Shown here one piece after another: positions 9,191-18,287 of a stretch of 64,000 bases of DNA. Both the position numbers and the translations under genes were made by a program. Numbering within the stretch: position 1 is the first letter of the stretch; each line of letters begins with the position of its first letter. The notes below the pieces were generated by a model. The model searched no databases and was not told the DNA's origin. It was given only the letters and a program-made list of their open reading frames with translations. Source of the stretch: Campylobacter subantarcticus LMG 24377 (GTDB lineage: Bacteria; Campylobacterota; Campylobacteria; Campylobacterales; Campylobacteraceae); NCBI RefSeq assembly GCF_000816305.1, contig NZ_CP007773.1, positions 372,001 through 436,000 on the forward strand, given 5' to 3'.

Positions 9191-9517
9191 TTGTTGCGAT
9201 TTCTTATGATGAGTTTATCGATGGTTGGTGTCTTACACGCCAATCATTTATTTTTAAATCAAGATTGCTACGATGGTCTTGATTTGAATGTAATTCAAGA
9301 TCCCTTTTTTCAAAAAACTACAAAAATAAAATCTAATTTTTCTTTGCAAGCGATTATTTCAAATAAAGTCAAGATTGACAATAAATGGTATGCTTTAAAT
9401 GATGATATTGAAGGTTTTAAGATTGCTGAGATAAAAAATTCTCAAGTTGTATTGATAAAGGAAGAAAAAATCATGGTTTTAAAATTGTATGAAAAAAATA
9501 ATATTTTTGTTCATTAG
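9191..9517 (+). CDS. ctsR: CtsR-like transformation protein
   Basis: 108 residues with an N-terminal signal or anchor helix (MLRFLMMSLSMVGVLHA) and a small beta-rich periplasmic part (NKWYALNDDIEGFKIAEI), reminiscent of PulP/PilP-type proteins that partner a secretin. It is named from position: the gene immediately upstream of the ctsD secretin in the Campylobacter DNA-uptake operon. The start is TTG at 9191, 2 nt after PFOR, with no clear Shine-Dalgarno, which suggests coupling to PFOR translation. ATGs at 9206 and 9209 are alternatives. It overlaps ctsD by 29 nt. Confidence 0.65.
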   Translation: MLRFLMMSLSMVGVLHANHLFLNQDCYDGLDLNVIQDPFFQKTTKIKSNFSLQAIISNKVKIDNKWYALNDDIEGFKIAEIKNSQVVLIKEEKIMVLKLYEKNNIFVH

Positions 9518-10880
9518 TATTTTAACTTTTACAAATGTTTTTGCCTCACAATGTCATCAACGCTTTTTTGATATTAGTGTAGAAAATAAAACTTCTTTGA
9601 TTGAAATTTTAAATGAACTTGGTAGAGAATGTGGTTTTAGTATTATAATAAAAGATTCACTAGCTAGAGAAAGGTTAAATTATACTCAAAATTATTTACA
9701 CATAAGAAAAATGTCTTTAAGGGAAATTTTTAAACTTTTATTGATGGAAAATAATCTTGCTTATGAGTATGAAAAAAATATTTTAAAAATTTATGGAAGA
9801 CAAGTTAAAACTTTTAAAGTTCATTATATAAGCTCTATTAGAGAAGGGCAGAGTATTACTAAAGCTTCGGTGGACTCAAGACCTAAACAAGGTGATTATG
9901 ATAGTGCTAAAGAGGCGGATAATTTAGTTATTAGTACGGATAAATTTAATTTTTGGGAAAAAATTTCAGAAGAAATTCAAGCTTTATTAGATGAAAATAC
10001 AACCAAACCTATTATCAATACTAACGCAGGGATTATTACTTTAAATGCTACTTTGTATGAGCTTGCAAGAGTTGAAAAATATCTAAAAGATTTAAATAAA
10101 AGACTTAAAAAGCAAGTTTTAATTGATGTAAGCATAGTTGCAGTACATTTAAATAAAAGCCATTCAAGCGGGATTAACTGGCAAGAGCTTGCTTTTAAAC
10201 TTAATGGAGATGATAATGATTTTATAATCAATAAAAGTGGTGTTAAAAATATTAATCTTAAAGCTAATGTTGAAATTAAGGCTATTTTAAATTTATTACA
10301 AGAAAATGGTAAAACCACTGTACTTTCTAATCCAAAACTTATGGCGCTTAATAATCAACAAGCTATTATCTCTATTGGCGATACGATTAATTATCAAGTA
10401 AAAGAAAGCTCTAAGGGTACTGAGAATGGTACGACCATTAGTGAAACTTATAATAATTATTCTATTTTTGTAGGAATTTTACTAAATATTTTGCCAGAAA
10501 TTTCAGATGATCATAAAATTATGCTTAGAATTAATCCTAGTTTGAGTGATTTTAAATATAGCGTTGATAATCATCGTCAAAATAAGCCAAGAAATATTGC
10601 ACCTGATACTATACAAAAAAAGCTTTCAACTGTTGTTGAAGTTGATGATGGACAAACTTTGATTTTGGGTGGATTAATTAGTAAAAATACGATTAGCAAT
10701 CATAACGAGGTAAGTGCTTTATCTAAAATTCCAATTTTTGGTGCTTTGTTTCAAGGAAAACAAAATTTAGAAGATACTAGTGAAATAGTGTTTATTATCA
10801 AACCAAGTTTGATAAAAGCAGATAAAAAAATACTTAGCTTGAAAGATTTGGGATTTATGCATGAAGATGATATGTTTTAG
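9489..10880 (+). CDS. ctsD: CtsD, secretin of the DNA-uptake (type II secretion-like) system
   Basis: 463 residues: a signal peptide (about 1-19), N-terminal secretin/TonB short N0-like and N1 domains (about 30-200) and the secretin homology domain (about 205-455), with the signature around VVEVDDGQTLILGG and the PIFGALFQ segment. Secretins form the outer-membrane ring through which DNA enters during natural transformation. The start lies inside ctsR and the 3' end overlaps the next gene by 20 nt, a tightly packed operon. Confidence 0.9.
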   Translation: MKKIIFLFISILTFTNVFASQCHQRFFDISVENKTSLIEILNELGRECGFSIIIKDSLARERLNYTQNYLHIRKMSLREIFKLLLMENNLAYEYEKNILKIYGRQVKTFKVHYISSIREGQSITKASVDSRPKQGDYDSAKEADNLVISTDKFNFWEKISEEIQALLDENTTKPIINTNAGIITLNATLYELARVEKYLKDLNKRLKKQVLIDVSIVAVHLNKSHSSGINWQELAFKLNGDDNDFIINKSGVKNINLKANVEIKAILNLLQENGKTTVLSNPKLMALNNQQAIISIGDTINYQVKESSKGTENGTTISETYNNYSIFVGILLNILPEISDDHKIMLRINPSLSDFKYSVDNHRQNKPRNIAPDTIQKKLSTVVEVDDGQTLILGGLISKNTISNHNEVSALSKIPIFGALFQGKQNLEDTSEIVFIIKPSLIKADKKILSLKDLGFMHEDDMF

Positions 10881-11190
10881 CCTTTTTATTTATTTGTCCT
10901 TTGTGAATGCAATGGATATTCAAAATGAAAGTTTTGAACAAAATGTTTTTTATGAAAAATTTATTCACCATCCAAGTTATGAGAATGCTTTAAATTTGGC
11001 TAAATACTTTTATCAAATCAAAGATTATCAAAAGGCTATTTTTTGGGCTGTTGAGGCAAATGAATTTGAGTTGTTAGAAAAAGAAGCATGGTTAGTTTTT
11101 ATCAATGCTAAATTAAAGCTTGGAAAGCATGAAGATGCTTTGAGAGCTAAAGAAGAGTATGAAAAACTTTTAGGAAATTATTTTGAATGA
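10861..11190 (+). CDS. Small exported TPR-like protein in the cts operon
   Basis: 109 residues: a signal peptide (MKMICFSLFIYLSFVNA) followed by a helical TPR-like segment (ALNLAKYFYQIKDYQKAIFWAVEA). It overlaps ctsD by 20 nt and ctsE by 8 nt, so it belongs to the transformation operon. I recall two genes, ctsP and ctsX, in this place in C. jejuni. This protein has no nucleotide-binding loop, so it is not an obvious CtsP; it may be a short CtsX or an unrelated piece. A role in assembling the uptake complex is inferred from position only. Confidence 0.6.
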   Translation: MKMICFSLFIYLSFVNAMDIQNESFEQNVFYEKFIHHPSYENALNLAKYFYQIKDYQKAIFWAVEANEFELLEKEAWLVFINAKLKLGKHEDALRAKEEYEKLLGNYFE

Positions 11191-12697
11191 TACAAAAGAA
11201 ATAAAAGCTTTAAATGAACTTTCTTTGCAAGAATTGGCTTTAGAATATAAATTAGAAATTTTAGATTTGAATCAAACTCTTGAAATAGAAAAATATCTTC
11301 ATATTTTACCTTTTTCTTTAATAGAACAATATAGCATTTTTTGTTTTTATGAAGATGATGAAAATATTCATATAGCTTCTTTTAAGCCTTTAGATGAGAA
11401 TATTTTAGAAAAAATACAAAATCTATATCGCTTAAGGACTATTAAAATTTTTCTTTGTGATTTTACACAATTTAAATTTTTACTAGAAAGGGTTAAATTT
11501 TTAATTTGCTTTCAAAACTATCTTGATAAATTAGAACTTAATTTAAAAAGTGATGAAAATAAAGATGAGTTCTTATTAGAACAATTTTTGCATTTAATTT
11601 TAACTTATGCTTGTTTTTTAAGAGCAAGTGATATTCATTTAGAGCCTTTGGAAAATGAAGTCTTGATAAGATTTAGAATAGATGGAGAGCTAAAATGTAT
11701 CCATAGTCTTGATGTGAGTTCTTATCAGGCTTTATTAATGCATATAAAAATCATCACCCTACTTAATGTAGCCGAGCAAAGACAAGCTCAAGATGGGAGT
11801 TTTTCTAAGATTATTTTAGAACAAAAATATGATTTTAGAGTTTCAATTATGCCTTTGTTATTTGGGCAAAGTGCAGTGCTTAGGATTTTAAAACAAGATG
11901 AGTATATTTTAAAACTTAATAGGCTTTTTATTAAAGAAGAAAATTTAATCTGTTTAAAAAAACACATAAATGCAGCCTATGGTTTGATTTTATTTTGTGG
12001 GCCAACTGGGAGTGGTAAAAGTACTTTTATGCATGCTATTTTAAACGAGCTTGATCAAAATAAAAAAATCATTACTCTAGAAGATCCCATAGAATACAAG
12101 CTTAAACATGCTCAGCAAATTTTGTTAAATTCTAAGAATGGCTTTGACTTTCATAAAGCCTTAAGATCGGTTTTAAGGCAAGATCCTGATGTGATTATGG
12201 TGGGAGAAATTAGAGATGAGGAGAGTTTGAATATAGTTTTAAAAGCTTCTTTAAGTGGACATTTGGTTTTGAGTACCTTGCATACTAATGGTGCTATAGA
12301 AGCTATTTTTAGAATGAAACATATGGGCGCAAAAGAATATTTAATAGCTTATGCACTTAATTTAATCATAGCCCAACGCTTGGTAAGAAAACTATGTGAA
12401 TGTAAAGAACTTAGCGAGGAAAAATTTCATTTTCAAAATCAAGTTTTTGAAGGAAAATTCTACAAAGCAAAAGGTTGCGCTAAGTGTATGTATAGTGGAT
12501 ATAAAGGGCGTTTGTTGGTGGCTGAGTTTTTATTGTTAGATTGTAAATTAAAAAGTATGATAGAAAATAATGCAAATTATGAAAATATTTTAACATATGC
12601 TTTAAAAAAAGGCTTTTTAACTTTAGGTATGGATGCTTTAGAAAAAATAAGGCTTGGTTTAACAAGTATAGATGAGTTAAGAAAGATTAGTTTTTGA
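11183..12697 (+). CDS. ctsE: CtsE, GspE/PulE-family assembly ATPase
   Basis: 504 residues with an N-terminal domain (about 1-135) and a GspE ATPase core: an Asp-box region, Walker A GPTGSGKST (about 273-281), a Walker B region with DPDVIMVGEIRD, His-box LVLSTLHTN and a tetracysteine zinc motif (CECK at about 412, CAKC near 433). It powers pseudopilus assembly in the DNA-uptake machine. The start is TTG at 11183, which overlaps the upstream gene by 8 nt. The stop overlaps the ctsF start by 4 nt. Confidence 0.93.
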   Translation: MNDTKEIKALNELSLQELALEYKLEILDLNQTLEIEKYLHILPFSLIEQYSIFCFYEDDENIHIASFKPLDENILEKIQNLYRLRTIKIFLCDFTQFKFLLERVKFLICFQNYLDKLELNLKSDENKDEFLLEQFLHLILTYACFLRASDIHLEPLENEVLIRFRIDGELKCIHSLDVSSYQALLMHIKIITLLNVAEQRQAQDGSFSKIILEQKYDFRVSIMPLLFGQSAVLRILKQDEYILKLNRLFIKEENLICLKKHINAAYGLILFCGPTGSGKSTFMHAILNELDQNKKIITLEDPIEYKLKHAQQILLNSKNGFDFHKALRSVLRQDPDVIMVGEIRDEESLNIVLKASLSGHLVLSTLHTNGAIEAIFRMKHMGAKEYLIAYALNLIIAQRLVRKLCECKELSEEKFHFQNQVFEGKFYKAKGCAKCMYSGYKGRLLVAEFLLLDCKLKSMIENNANYENILTYALKKGFLTLGMDALEKIRLGLTSIDELRKISF

Positions 12698-13854
12698 AAA
12701 AATTTATAATTTTTTACATCTTAAACAAAGAACAAAAACAATGCGTAATTAAGGCTAAAAATCTATACGAAGCTAGAAATTTTGCACAAAAATCATTTGA
12801 AAATATTATTAGCATTGAAGAATATTTTGGAATAATAAAACATAAAATTAAAGAAGAAGAGTTTATTTTTATTCTCAAAGATTTAAATATGGTTTTAAAA
12901 GCAGGATTAAGCTTGCAAGAAGTTATTTTAGAATTTGCAAGATCAAATCATGATGCGCATATAGCTAAAATATTTAGTGTAATTTATAATAAACTCAAAA
13001 ATGGAAGCTCTTATAATGAAGCTTTTAGAGGTATTTTAAATTCTAGAGAATGTGCTATTTTAAAAATTTGTGATGGCAAAGAGGATTTATATAAAGCTTT
13101 TGAGATTATCATTAATCTAAAAGAAAAAAATCTTTATAGTTTTAAGCAGTTTAAAAAGGCTATAACTTATCCGCTTTTCGTTTTTATATGTATTATTCTA
13201 GCTTTTTTTGTTCTAATGATTTTGGTTTTACCTGAATTTAAGACTTTATTTTTGCATCTTGAATTAGATTTGCCAAAAATTACTCAAATTCTTTTTGTTT
13301 TAGGAGATTTTTTTAAGCATTTTTATGTATTTATTATATTGAGCGTGGGATTTTTTATAACACTTGCTTGTTCTTTTAGGAAATCTTTGTTTTTTCATAA
13401 AATTCTTTTTCATTTCCCAGTTTTTGGAAAAATAATATTTTACCAAGATAAATTTTGTTTTTTCTTGATTTTTTCGTATTTATTAAAAGCAGGGGTAGAT
13501 ATAAAAAGAGCTTTTGAACTTGCTTGTGAAGGTATAGAAAATCAATTTTTTAAAAATAAAATGTTTTTTATAAAGACTTCATTTGAATCAGGACTTGATT
13601 TAGATCAAGCTTTTTTTAACACAAGGCTTTTTGAACCTTTTGTGGTAAGAATGTTAAATTTGGGTTTAAAAAGTTCTAAATTAGATGAAGGTACTTATGG
13701 GCTTGCTTTATTTTATGAATATAAAAAAGAAAATTATATTCAAAGGTTTTTGAGTGTTTTAGAGCCTTTGATGACTGTTTTTATGGCAATTTTAATATTG
13801 ATCTTGGCTCTAGGTGTTTTCTTGCCTATGTGGCAAATTAATCAAGCTTTTTAA
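12694..13854 (+). CDS. ctsF: CtsF, GspF-family inner membrane platform protein
   Basis: 386 residues with the duplicated GspF/PilC fold: two cytoplasmic helical domains (about 50-150 and 250-350) and three long hydrophobic helices (about 156-180, 210-235 and 355-380). It is the membrane platform that couples the CtsE ATPase to pseudopilin assembly. It starts with TTG at 12694, overlapping ctsE by 4 nt, and ends in a 4-nt convergent overlap with the TSUP gene. It is the last gene of the cts operon. Confidence 0.9.
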   Translation: MKKFIIFYILNKEQKQCVIKAKNLYEARNFAQKSFENIISIEEYFGIIKHKIKEEEFIFILKDLNMVLKAGLSLQEVILEFARSNHDAHIAKIFSVIYNKLKNGSSYNEAFRGILNSRECAILKICDGKEDLYKAFEIIINLKEKNLYSFKQFKKAITYPLFVFICIILAFFVLMILVLPEFKTLFLHLELDLPKITQILFVLGDFFKHFYVFIILSVGFFITLACSFRKSLFFHKILFHFPVFGKIIFYQDKFCFFLIFSYLLKAGVDIKRAFELACEGIENQFFKNKMFFIKTSFESGLDLDQAFFNTRLFEPFVVRMLNLGLKSSKLDEGTYGLALFYEYKKENYIQRFLSVLEPLMTVFMAILILILALGVFLPMWQINQAF

Positions 13855-14603
13855 GCAAGATAATCATAAGCAACTTTGATTATGGTTAGAGCAACTATAG
13901 TTAAAAAAAGCTTTTTGATAAAAGTTCCTTGAGTTTTTAAGACTAATTTTGATCCTATAAAAGCTCCTAAAACTTGACCTACACCCATTAAAATACCAAC
14001 TTTCCACAGCACTTCATAAGAATATAAAAATACAGTTAGGGCTACGATGTTGCTAGTGAAATTTAAAATTTTGGTATTAATACTAGCATTTTTCATACTA
14101 AAACCAAGAAATATCACACAAGCAAAAATCCAAAAAGAACCAGTACCAGGCCCTAAAAAGCCATCATAAAAACCAAGCAATAAACCAAAGATGATTTGAA
14201 AACTTGTGGTACTCATTTTAGCTTTATTGTGAATATGTCCTAGATCAGGTTTAAAAATTGTATAAAAAAAGATCAAAATAAGACAAATTAAAACAACAAT
14301 TTTTATAGCATCTTGATCAATGAGTAAAACCGCATAAGTTCCAATAGCTGCACCAATAGCAGTAAATAAAATTCCTAGTGCTATCTTTTCTATGTGCATG
14401 GATTTTCTATAAGCTAAAACCGCAGTGAGCGAACCAAAGGTACTTTGAAGTTTATTGGTGGCTAAGGCCAAATGTGGGGGAATGCCACAGGCAAATAAAG
14501 CAGGTATAGTAATAAGCCCACCACCACCTACAATTGTATCAACACAACCTGCAAAAGCAGCAACAAAAAATAAAATCACATAGTAAGTTAATTCAAGCTC
14601 CAT
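13851..14603 (-). CDS. TSUP (TauE/SafE, YfcA-like) membrane permease
   Basis: 250 residues, about eight membrane helices, with the family features GCVDTIVGGGGLITIPALF in helix 1 and the repeated LLLGFYDGFLGPGTGSFW in the second half. The family exports or imports sulfur-containing or organic anions; the substrate is unknown here. The start overlaps the end of the TIGR02757 gene by 16 nt, so it is the tail of the flagellar transcription unit. Confidence 0.85.
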   Translation of the reverse strand: MELELTYYVILFFVAAFAGCVDTIVGGGGLITIPALFACGIPPHLALATNKLQSTFGSLTAVLAYRKSMHIEKIALGILFTAIGAAIGTYAVLLIDQDAIKIVVLICLILIFFYTIFKPDLGHIHNKAKMSTTSFQIIFGLLLGFYDGFLGPGTGSFWIFACVIFLGFSMKNASINTKILNFTSNIVALTVFLYSYEVLWKVGILMGVGQVLGAFIGSKLVLKTQGTFIKKLFLTIVALTIIKVAYDYLA

Positions 14604-15337
14604 AAGCTTTCCTTGTTTTGTCCGATACGATATAAAGCAAAATCATATTTAACAGGATCAGCAGGATCTAGTTTTCTAAGATTTTGCGTAAGCTCCATAA
14701 CACTTTTGAAGTCATAAATCTTACGCTTTAAAAGCTTAAGTTTCAATGAAACTTTATGTGTGTGGGTATCTAAGGGCATAAGTAGGTCTTTTTTGTTGAT
14801 ATTTTTAAATAAGCCCAAATCAAGCTCATCTTTTCTTACCATCCATCTAAGGTACATATTATAGCGTTTTAGGGGTGATTTGGGATAGTTAAATTCTTTA
14901 GAGAAGAAAAATTCATAACCATAACTTCGGTAAGAGTTAACTTTGTAAACTTTTTCTATAAAAGATCGAATGCCTTGAGTAATATCATGTTCTTTTTGAT
15001 AGTCTTGGGTAAAAATATTTTCAATGCTATTCTCATTTTTTATACGCTTGAGCGTAATAAAAATTTGTGCGATATCTTGGGAATTTTGAAAGCGATATTT
15101 TAATGCGCTGCATTCTTTGATGATGTCATCATCAGCTTTTTGCAGCAAGGAAAAGTCAAGCTTTTTTAGAAAATTGACAATATTTTTGGCATTTCCATAT
15201 GCAAATAAAGCGCAAATTAAAGCAATACTTTCATCTTTATAAATACTTGCAATTTGCAAAGGATCAGGATAAGAGAAAAGCTCTTTTTGAGTATTTTTGC
15301 TTAAAATAGCTTCATCTAAAAGAGCTTTAATACGCAT
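14588..15337 (-). CDS. TIGR02757/DUF2400 family protein
   Basis: 249 residues. Recognisable blocks are FAYGNAKNIVNFLKKLDF, RYNMYLRWMVRKDELDLG and LLMPLDTHTHKVSLKLKLL, followed by the DPADPVKYDFALYRIG end that marks this family of unknown function. It resembles a helix-hairpin-helix DNA glycosylase fold in part, but I cannot assign a reaction. The start ATG shares one base with the flgK stop codon (TAATG), so it is coupled to flgK. Confidence 0.8.
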   Translation of the reverse strand: MRIKALLDEAILSKNTQKELFSYPDPLQIASIYKDESIALICALFAYGNAKNIVNFLKKLDFSLLQKADDDIIKECSALKYRFQNSQDIAQIFITLKRIKNENSIENIFTQDYQKEHDITQGIRSFIEKVYKVNSYRSYGYEFFFSKEFNYPKSPLKRYNMYLRWMVRKDELDLGLFKNINKKDLLMPLDTHTHKVSLKLKLLKRKIYDFKSVMELTQNLRKLDPADPVKYDFALYRIGQNKESLWSLN

Positions 15338-17166
15338 TAAGATTTTAAGCCAAGTAAGGTATCAAGCATTTGATCAACAGTGGTTACGATTTTAGCTGCA
15401 GCACCATAACTTGCTTGATATTGTATGAGTGCTGCTAATTCTTCATTAGTATTTACTCCACTTTTTGATTGGTATTCTGCATACGCTGTATTAAATACTG
15501 TCATGTTAGTTGCATGTGCAAAACCATTGCTCTCGGCATCTGAAGCAATTTGACCTGTAAATTTTCTATAATAACCATCTAAAGTCATGGTGTCTACAGT
15601 GCCATCTTTGTTGTAGAAATTAACTTTTTGGGTTTGTAGCTGCAACATTGCATTTGCTACATCGTTATTCCCACCAACTCCATTTGAGCTCGCTTTTAGG
15701 CTATTTGGATCGTTTCTAATGCTTGAATTTACATTAATACTGTTTGCATCTTGACCATTAAAAAACGAAGATACATTCAAAGCCCCAGGAAAATTAGTTC
15801 CATTGTCTTTAAAAGCTATTTTATAACCTTCTTTTAAACCATTGATTTGGAAATTTCCACTATCACTTTGACTATCATAATGGTAAAAGGCTTTAAAATA
15901 ATCATCTAAGTCATTTCCAGGCGTGTTATCCTTGTTGTCATCGATATCAGCATTGATTTGTTTGATCACATCTTCTATGGTGGTATTGACATCGATTTTT
16001 ATGGTTCTTTTAGCTGCTTCTTTACCTTCATTGTTATATATGATAATATCAAAACTACCCGCTTGAATATTTTTATCATAGCTCATCAAAGATGTATCAG
16101 GTTTTAAGCCATTTAGATTGTCTGAGTTTACCTTGTCAGTTGCTGCTTGAGCGTAGACATTATTAGTTTGTGTGATGAGTGTTTTTGTAAAAGTATTTAA
16201 CATATCTTTGTAATCTTGTAAAATTCCATCACTGTAAGTGTCATGATTGCCATCATAGTTTCTGCCTCTAAGATCTAGTTGTGCTCCTAGTTGCCCACCT
16301 GAAATTTTACCTGTTAAATCATAGCGATTTTCATCATTTACTTCATAATAAATTTGATAAAATCCATTGGGATTGTTATCATCTAATTTTAAAGGATGAA
16401 AGCTAGAGCCATTGACTATGCTAAAACCTTGAATGCTTAAATCATAATATCTTCCTGAATCAGTCATAGTGGATTCTAAGGTGCTATCTTGAGAGCTTTT
16501 TCCTTTCCAGGCTACTGCATCAACCAATTTTGAAAGCCTAAGTTCAAGCTCATCTCTCCTATCTCTTAGTTGATTCGCATTATCAGTTGGTAAAACTTCC
16601 TCGTTTTCAAGTTGTTTATTAATATTTGCTATTTCTTGACCGATGTTGTTAATCTCATCCACAGTTTGTCTGATTTGTTCATTGACGGTTTGTTGCATTT
16701 TGCTAAGATCTTGTAAGGTTTTTTGTATGTTTTGAGTTAATGTGTTTGCGCTATTAACAAGATCTATTTTACTTGCCCCATCATTTGGATTAGAAGCAAA
16801 GTTATTCCATGCATCATAGTAGTTTTTATAATCTTGTAAAATACCAGTTCCTTGCATATCAGGAAATCTTTGACTTGCTTCTTGTAAAATTTGTCCTAAA
16901 TAATTTGTATAATTTTGTTGAGTAGTGGCATTTTTTAATTCATAGTAAGAGTGCTCATCGTGCAATCTTTTTACGGTATCAATTTGTGTACCTGTTCCTA
17001 GGTGTAAGCCGCCTCTATCAATAGACATACCAGAACTTTGCACAGCTCTTTGTCTAGTATAAAATACTGCATTTGCATTGGAGATATTATTACCTGTGGT
17101 ATTGATTTGAAGTTCGGCAGCTCTTATGCCGCTAACTCCTGTATATAAACTGTCAAAAATTCCCAT
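15337..17166 (-). CDS. flgK: FlgK, flagellar hook-filament junction protein 1
   Basis: 609 residues with the N-terminal flagellar rod/hook motif (GIFDSLYTGVSGIRAAELQ and TTGNNISNANAVFYTRQ) and the conserved C-terminal coiled-coil end (SKSGVNTNEELAALIQYQ, then MLDTLLGLKS). It is the first junction protein between hook and filament. It lies 11 nt after flgN, its likely chaperone. Confidence 0.95.
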   Translation of the reverse strand: MGIFDSLYTGVSGIRAAELQINTTGNNISNANAVFYTRQRAVQSSGMSIDRGGLHLGTGTQIDTVKRLHDEHSYYELKNATTQQNYTNYLGQILQEASQRFPDMQGTGILQDYKNYYDAWNNFASNPNDGASKIDLVNSANTLTQNIQKTLQDLSKMQQTVNEQIRQTVDEINNIGQEIANINKQLENEEVLPTDNANQLRDRRDELELRLSKLVDAVAWKGKSSQDSTLESTMTDSGRYYDLSIQGFSIVNGSSFHPLKLDDNNPNGFYQIYYEVNDENRYDLTGKISGGQLGAQLDLRGRNYDGNHDTYSDGILQDYKDMLNTFTKTLITQTNNVYAQAATDKVNSDNLNGLKPDTSLMSYDKNIQAGSFDIIIYNNEGKEAAKRTIKIDVNTTIEDVIKQINADIDDNKDNTPGNDLDDYFKAFYHYDSQSDSGNFQINGLKEGYKIAFKDNGTNFPGALNVSSFFNGQDANSINVNSSIRNDPNSLKASSNGVGGNNDVANAMLQLQTQKVNFYNKDGTVDTMTLDGYYRKFTGQIASDAESNGFAHATNMTVFNTAYAEYQSKSGVNTNEELAALIQYQASYGAAAKIVTTVDQMLDTLLGLKS

Positions 17167-17177
17167 AATCTTAACCT

Positions 17178-17612
17178 TTAAACGTTGATCTTAAATAGTG
17201 AATCTGGAATAGTTTTTTGATCTCCATAAGCATTATTTGTTCCACTTTGTTCAAACATCGTATTTAAAAGATTGTCATAAAAGTTTTTAATGATGAGTAC
17301 TAATTTAGCGTATTCCTTGTTTTTTTGGTGCAAGGTATTTAAATTTTGCTTTAAGAGTGCTAATTTTTCTTTATCTTCTTCATCTAAAAGCTCATCTAAG
17401 CCTTTGTTATTACCTTGATTGCTAAGATCTACTAGGGCTTTATCAAGATTTTTTTTAGCAAGTTGAAAATCACTCACAAGTTTAGTTTTATCTTCAATGC
17501 TTTGACTTACATGTTTGTGGTTAGCAGTTTGAATTTGACCAATATCTTCTAGAGTAAGATTGATGAGTTTTTCTAAAATAGAATTTGTTTCGTCTAAGTA
17601 TTGTTTAACCAT
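17178..17612 (-). CDS. flgN: FlgN-like flagellar export chaperone
   Basis: 144 residues, almost wholly alpha-helical, with long heptad stretches (LDETNSILEKLINLTLEDI and DEEDKEKLALLKQNLNTL). Size, helicity and the position between flgM and flgK fit FlgN, the export chaperone for the hook-filament junction proteins. Sequence similarity to enterobacterial FlgN is weak by eye, so the name rests largely on context. An AAGGA precedes the ATG. Confidence 0.7.
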   Translation of the reverse strand: MVKQYLDETNSILEKLINLTLEDIGQIQTANHKHVSQSIEDKTKLVSDFQLAKKNLDKALVDLSNQGNNKGLDELLDEEDKEKLALLKQNLNTLHQKNKEYAKLVLIIKNFYDNLLNTMFEQSGTNNAYGDQKTIPDSLFKINV

Positions 17613-17654
17613 TTTTTATCCTTTCTTAGGCACTAACCCAAAAAAGGATAAAAA

Positions 17655-17861
17655 CTATAATAAAGAATCTGCTATTGCTTTAGAAGTGGCTTGCAGGTTG
17701 ATTTTATACTCGCCATTTTTAATTTGAGAAGCAATGATAGATGCTTTACTTTCTTCTGCCTTTTGAGTTTCTTTTGCCTTGTTGTTTTCTTTGTTTTCTG
17801 TTTTGTTTATATCATTAGCAGCAACTTGAGCTACATAACTTTGATGTATAGGGTTTATCAT
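17655..17861 (-). CDS. flgM: FlgM, anti-sigma28 factor
   Basis: 68 residues, short and polar, with a disordered Glu/Lys-rich middle (KTENKENNKAKETQKAEE) and the C-terminal sigma28-binding helix pair typical of FlgM (IASQIKNGEYKINLQATSKA and IADSLL). FlgM holds sigma28 inactive until the hook is complete. Its own sigma28-type promoter (17899-17925) implies feedback control. GGAGG stands in front of the ATG. Confidence 0.88.
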   Translation of the reverse strand: MINPIHQSYVAQVAANDINKTENKENNKAKETQKAEESKASIIASQIKNGEYKINLQATSKAIADSLL

Positions 17862-17898
17862 TTTAAGCCTCCAGTTCTATTGAAAAACTCTAAGAACT

Positions 17899-17925
17899 AT
17901 ATCGACACTTAAAAAAATAACTTAA
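17899..17925 (-). promoter_or_regulatory. Sigma28 (FliA) promoter of flgM
   Basis: Read on the minus strand, TTAAGTTA is followed by exactly 11 nt and then GTCGATAT. This fits the FliA pattern TAAAGTTT-N11-GCCGATAA with a few mismatches. It lies 38 nt before the flgM ATG, just after the end of flgJ. Confidence 0.65.
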
Positions 17926-18287
17926 CCTCTTTCTTTTAAATAATCAAATAATAATTTTGAAAAACCTAATCCCCCGCTTAATGCTTTACTCATAGTATCA
18001 TTATACATAGATGAATAAATTTCATCACTTGCATCTTTTCCAAATAAAGAATTTTCTTGTTTTAAAGAAATATCCAAAACACTTTTGATTAAAAAAGCTT
18101 CAAAAGCATCAGTTTGTTCTTTTAAAGCTTTATCTTCATCATTTAATGCTTGTATATGAGTTAAATCATTTTTAAAAGCACTATCTGCATAGTTTTTAGC
18201 AGCCTTGTAGCTATTATTGTGTTTAGTAATACTTTCATAAAGTTCGCTACTATAGTTTTTACTCGCTAAGTAATTATCCACTCTCAT
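17922..18287 (-). CDS. flgJ: FlgJ-like rod-binding protein (no muramidase domain)
   Basis: 121 residues. The C-terminal half is the rod-binding domain (DAFEAFLIKSVLDISL, YSSMYNDTMSKALSGGLGFS). It is only the N-terminal module of enterobacterial FlgJ; the peptidoglycan-hydrolase domain is absent, as is usual in epsilonproteobacteria. It helps rod assembly in the periplasm. The start overlaps the flgI stop by one base (TAATG), so the two are coupled. Confidence 0.88.
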   Translation of the reverse strand: MRVDNYLASKNYSSELYESITKHNNSYKAAKNYADSAFKNDLTHIQALNDEDKALKEQTDAFEAFLIKSVLDISLKQENSLFGKDASDEIYSSMYNDTMSKALSGGLGFSKLLFDYLKERG

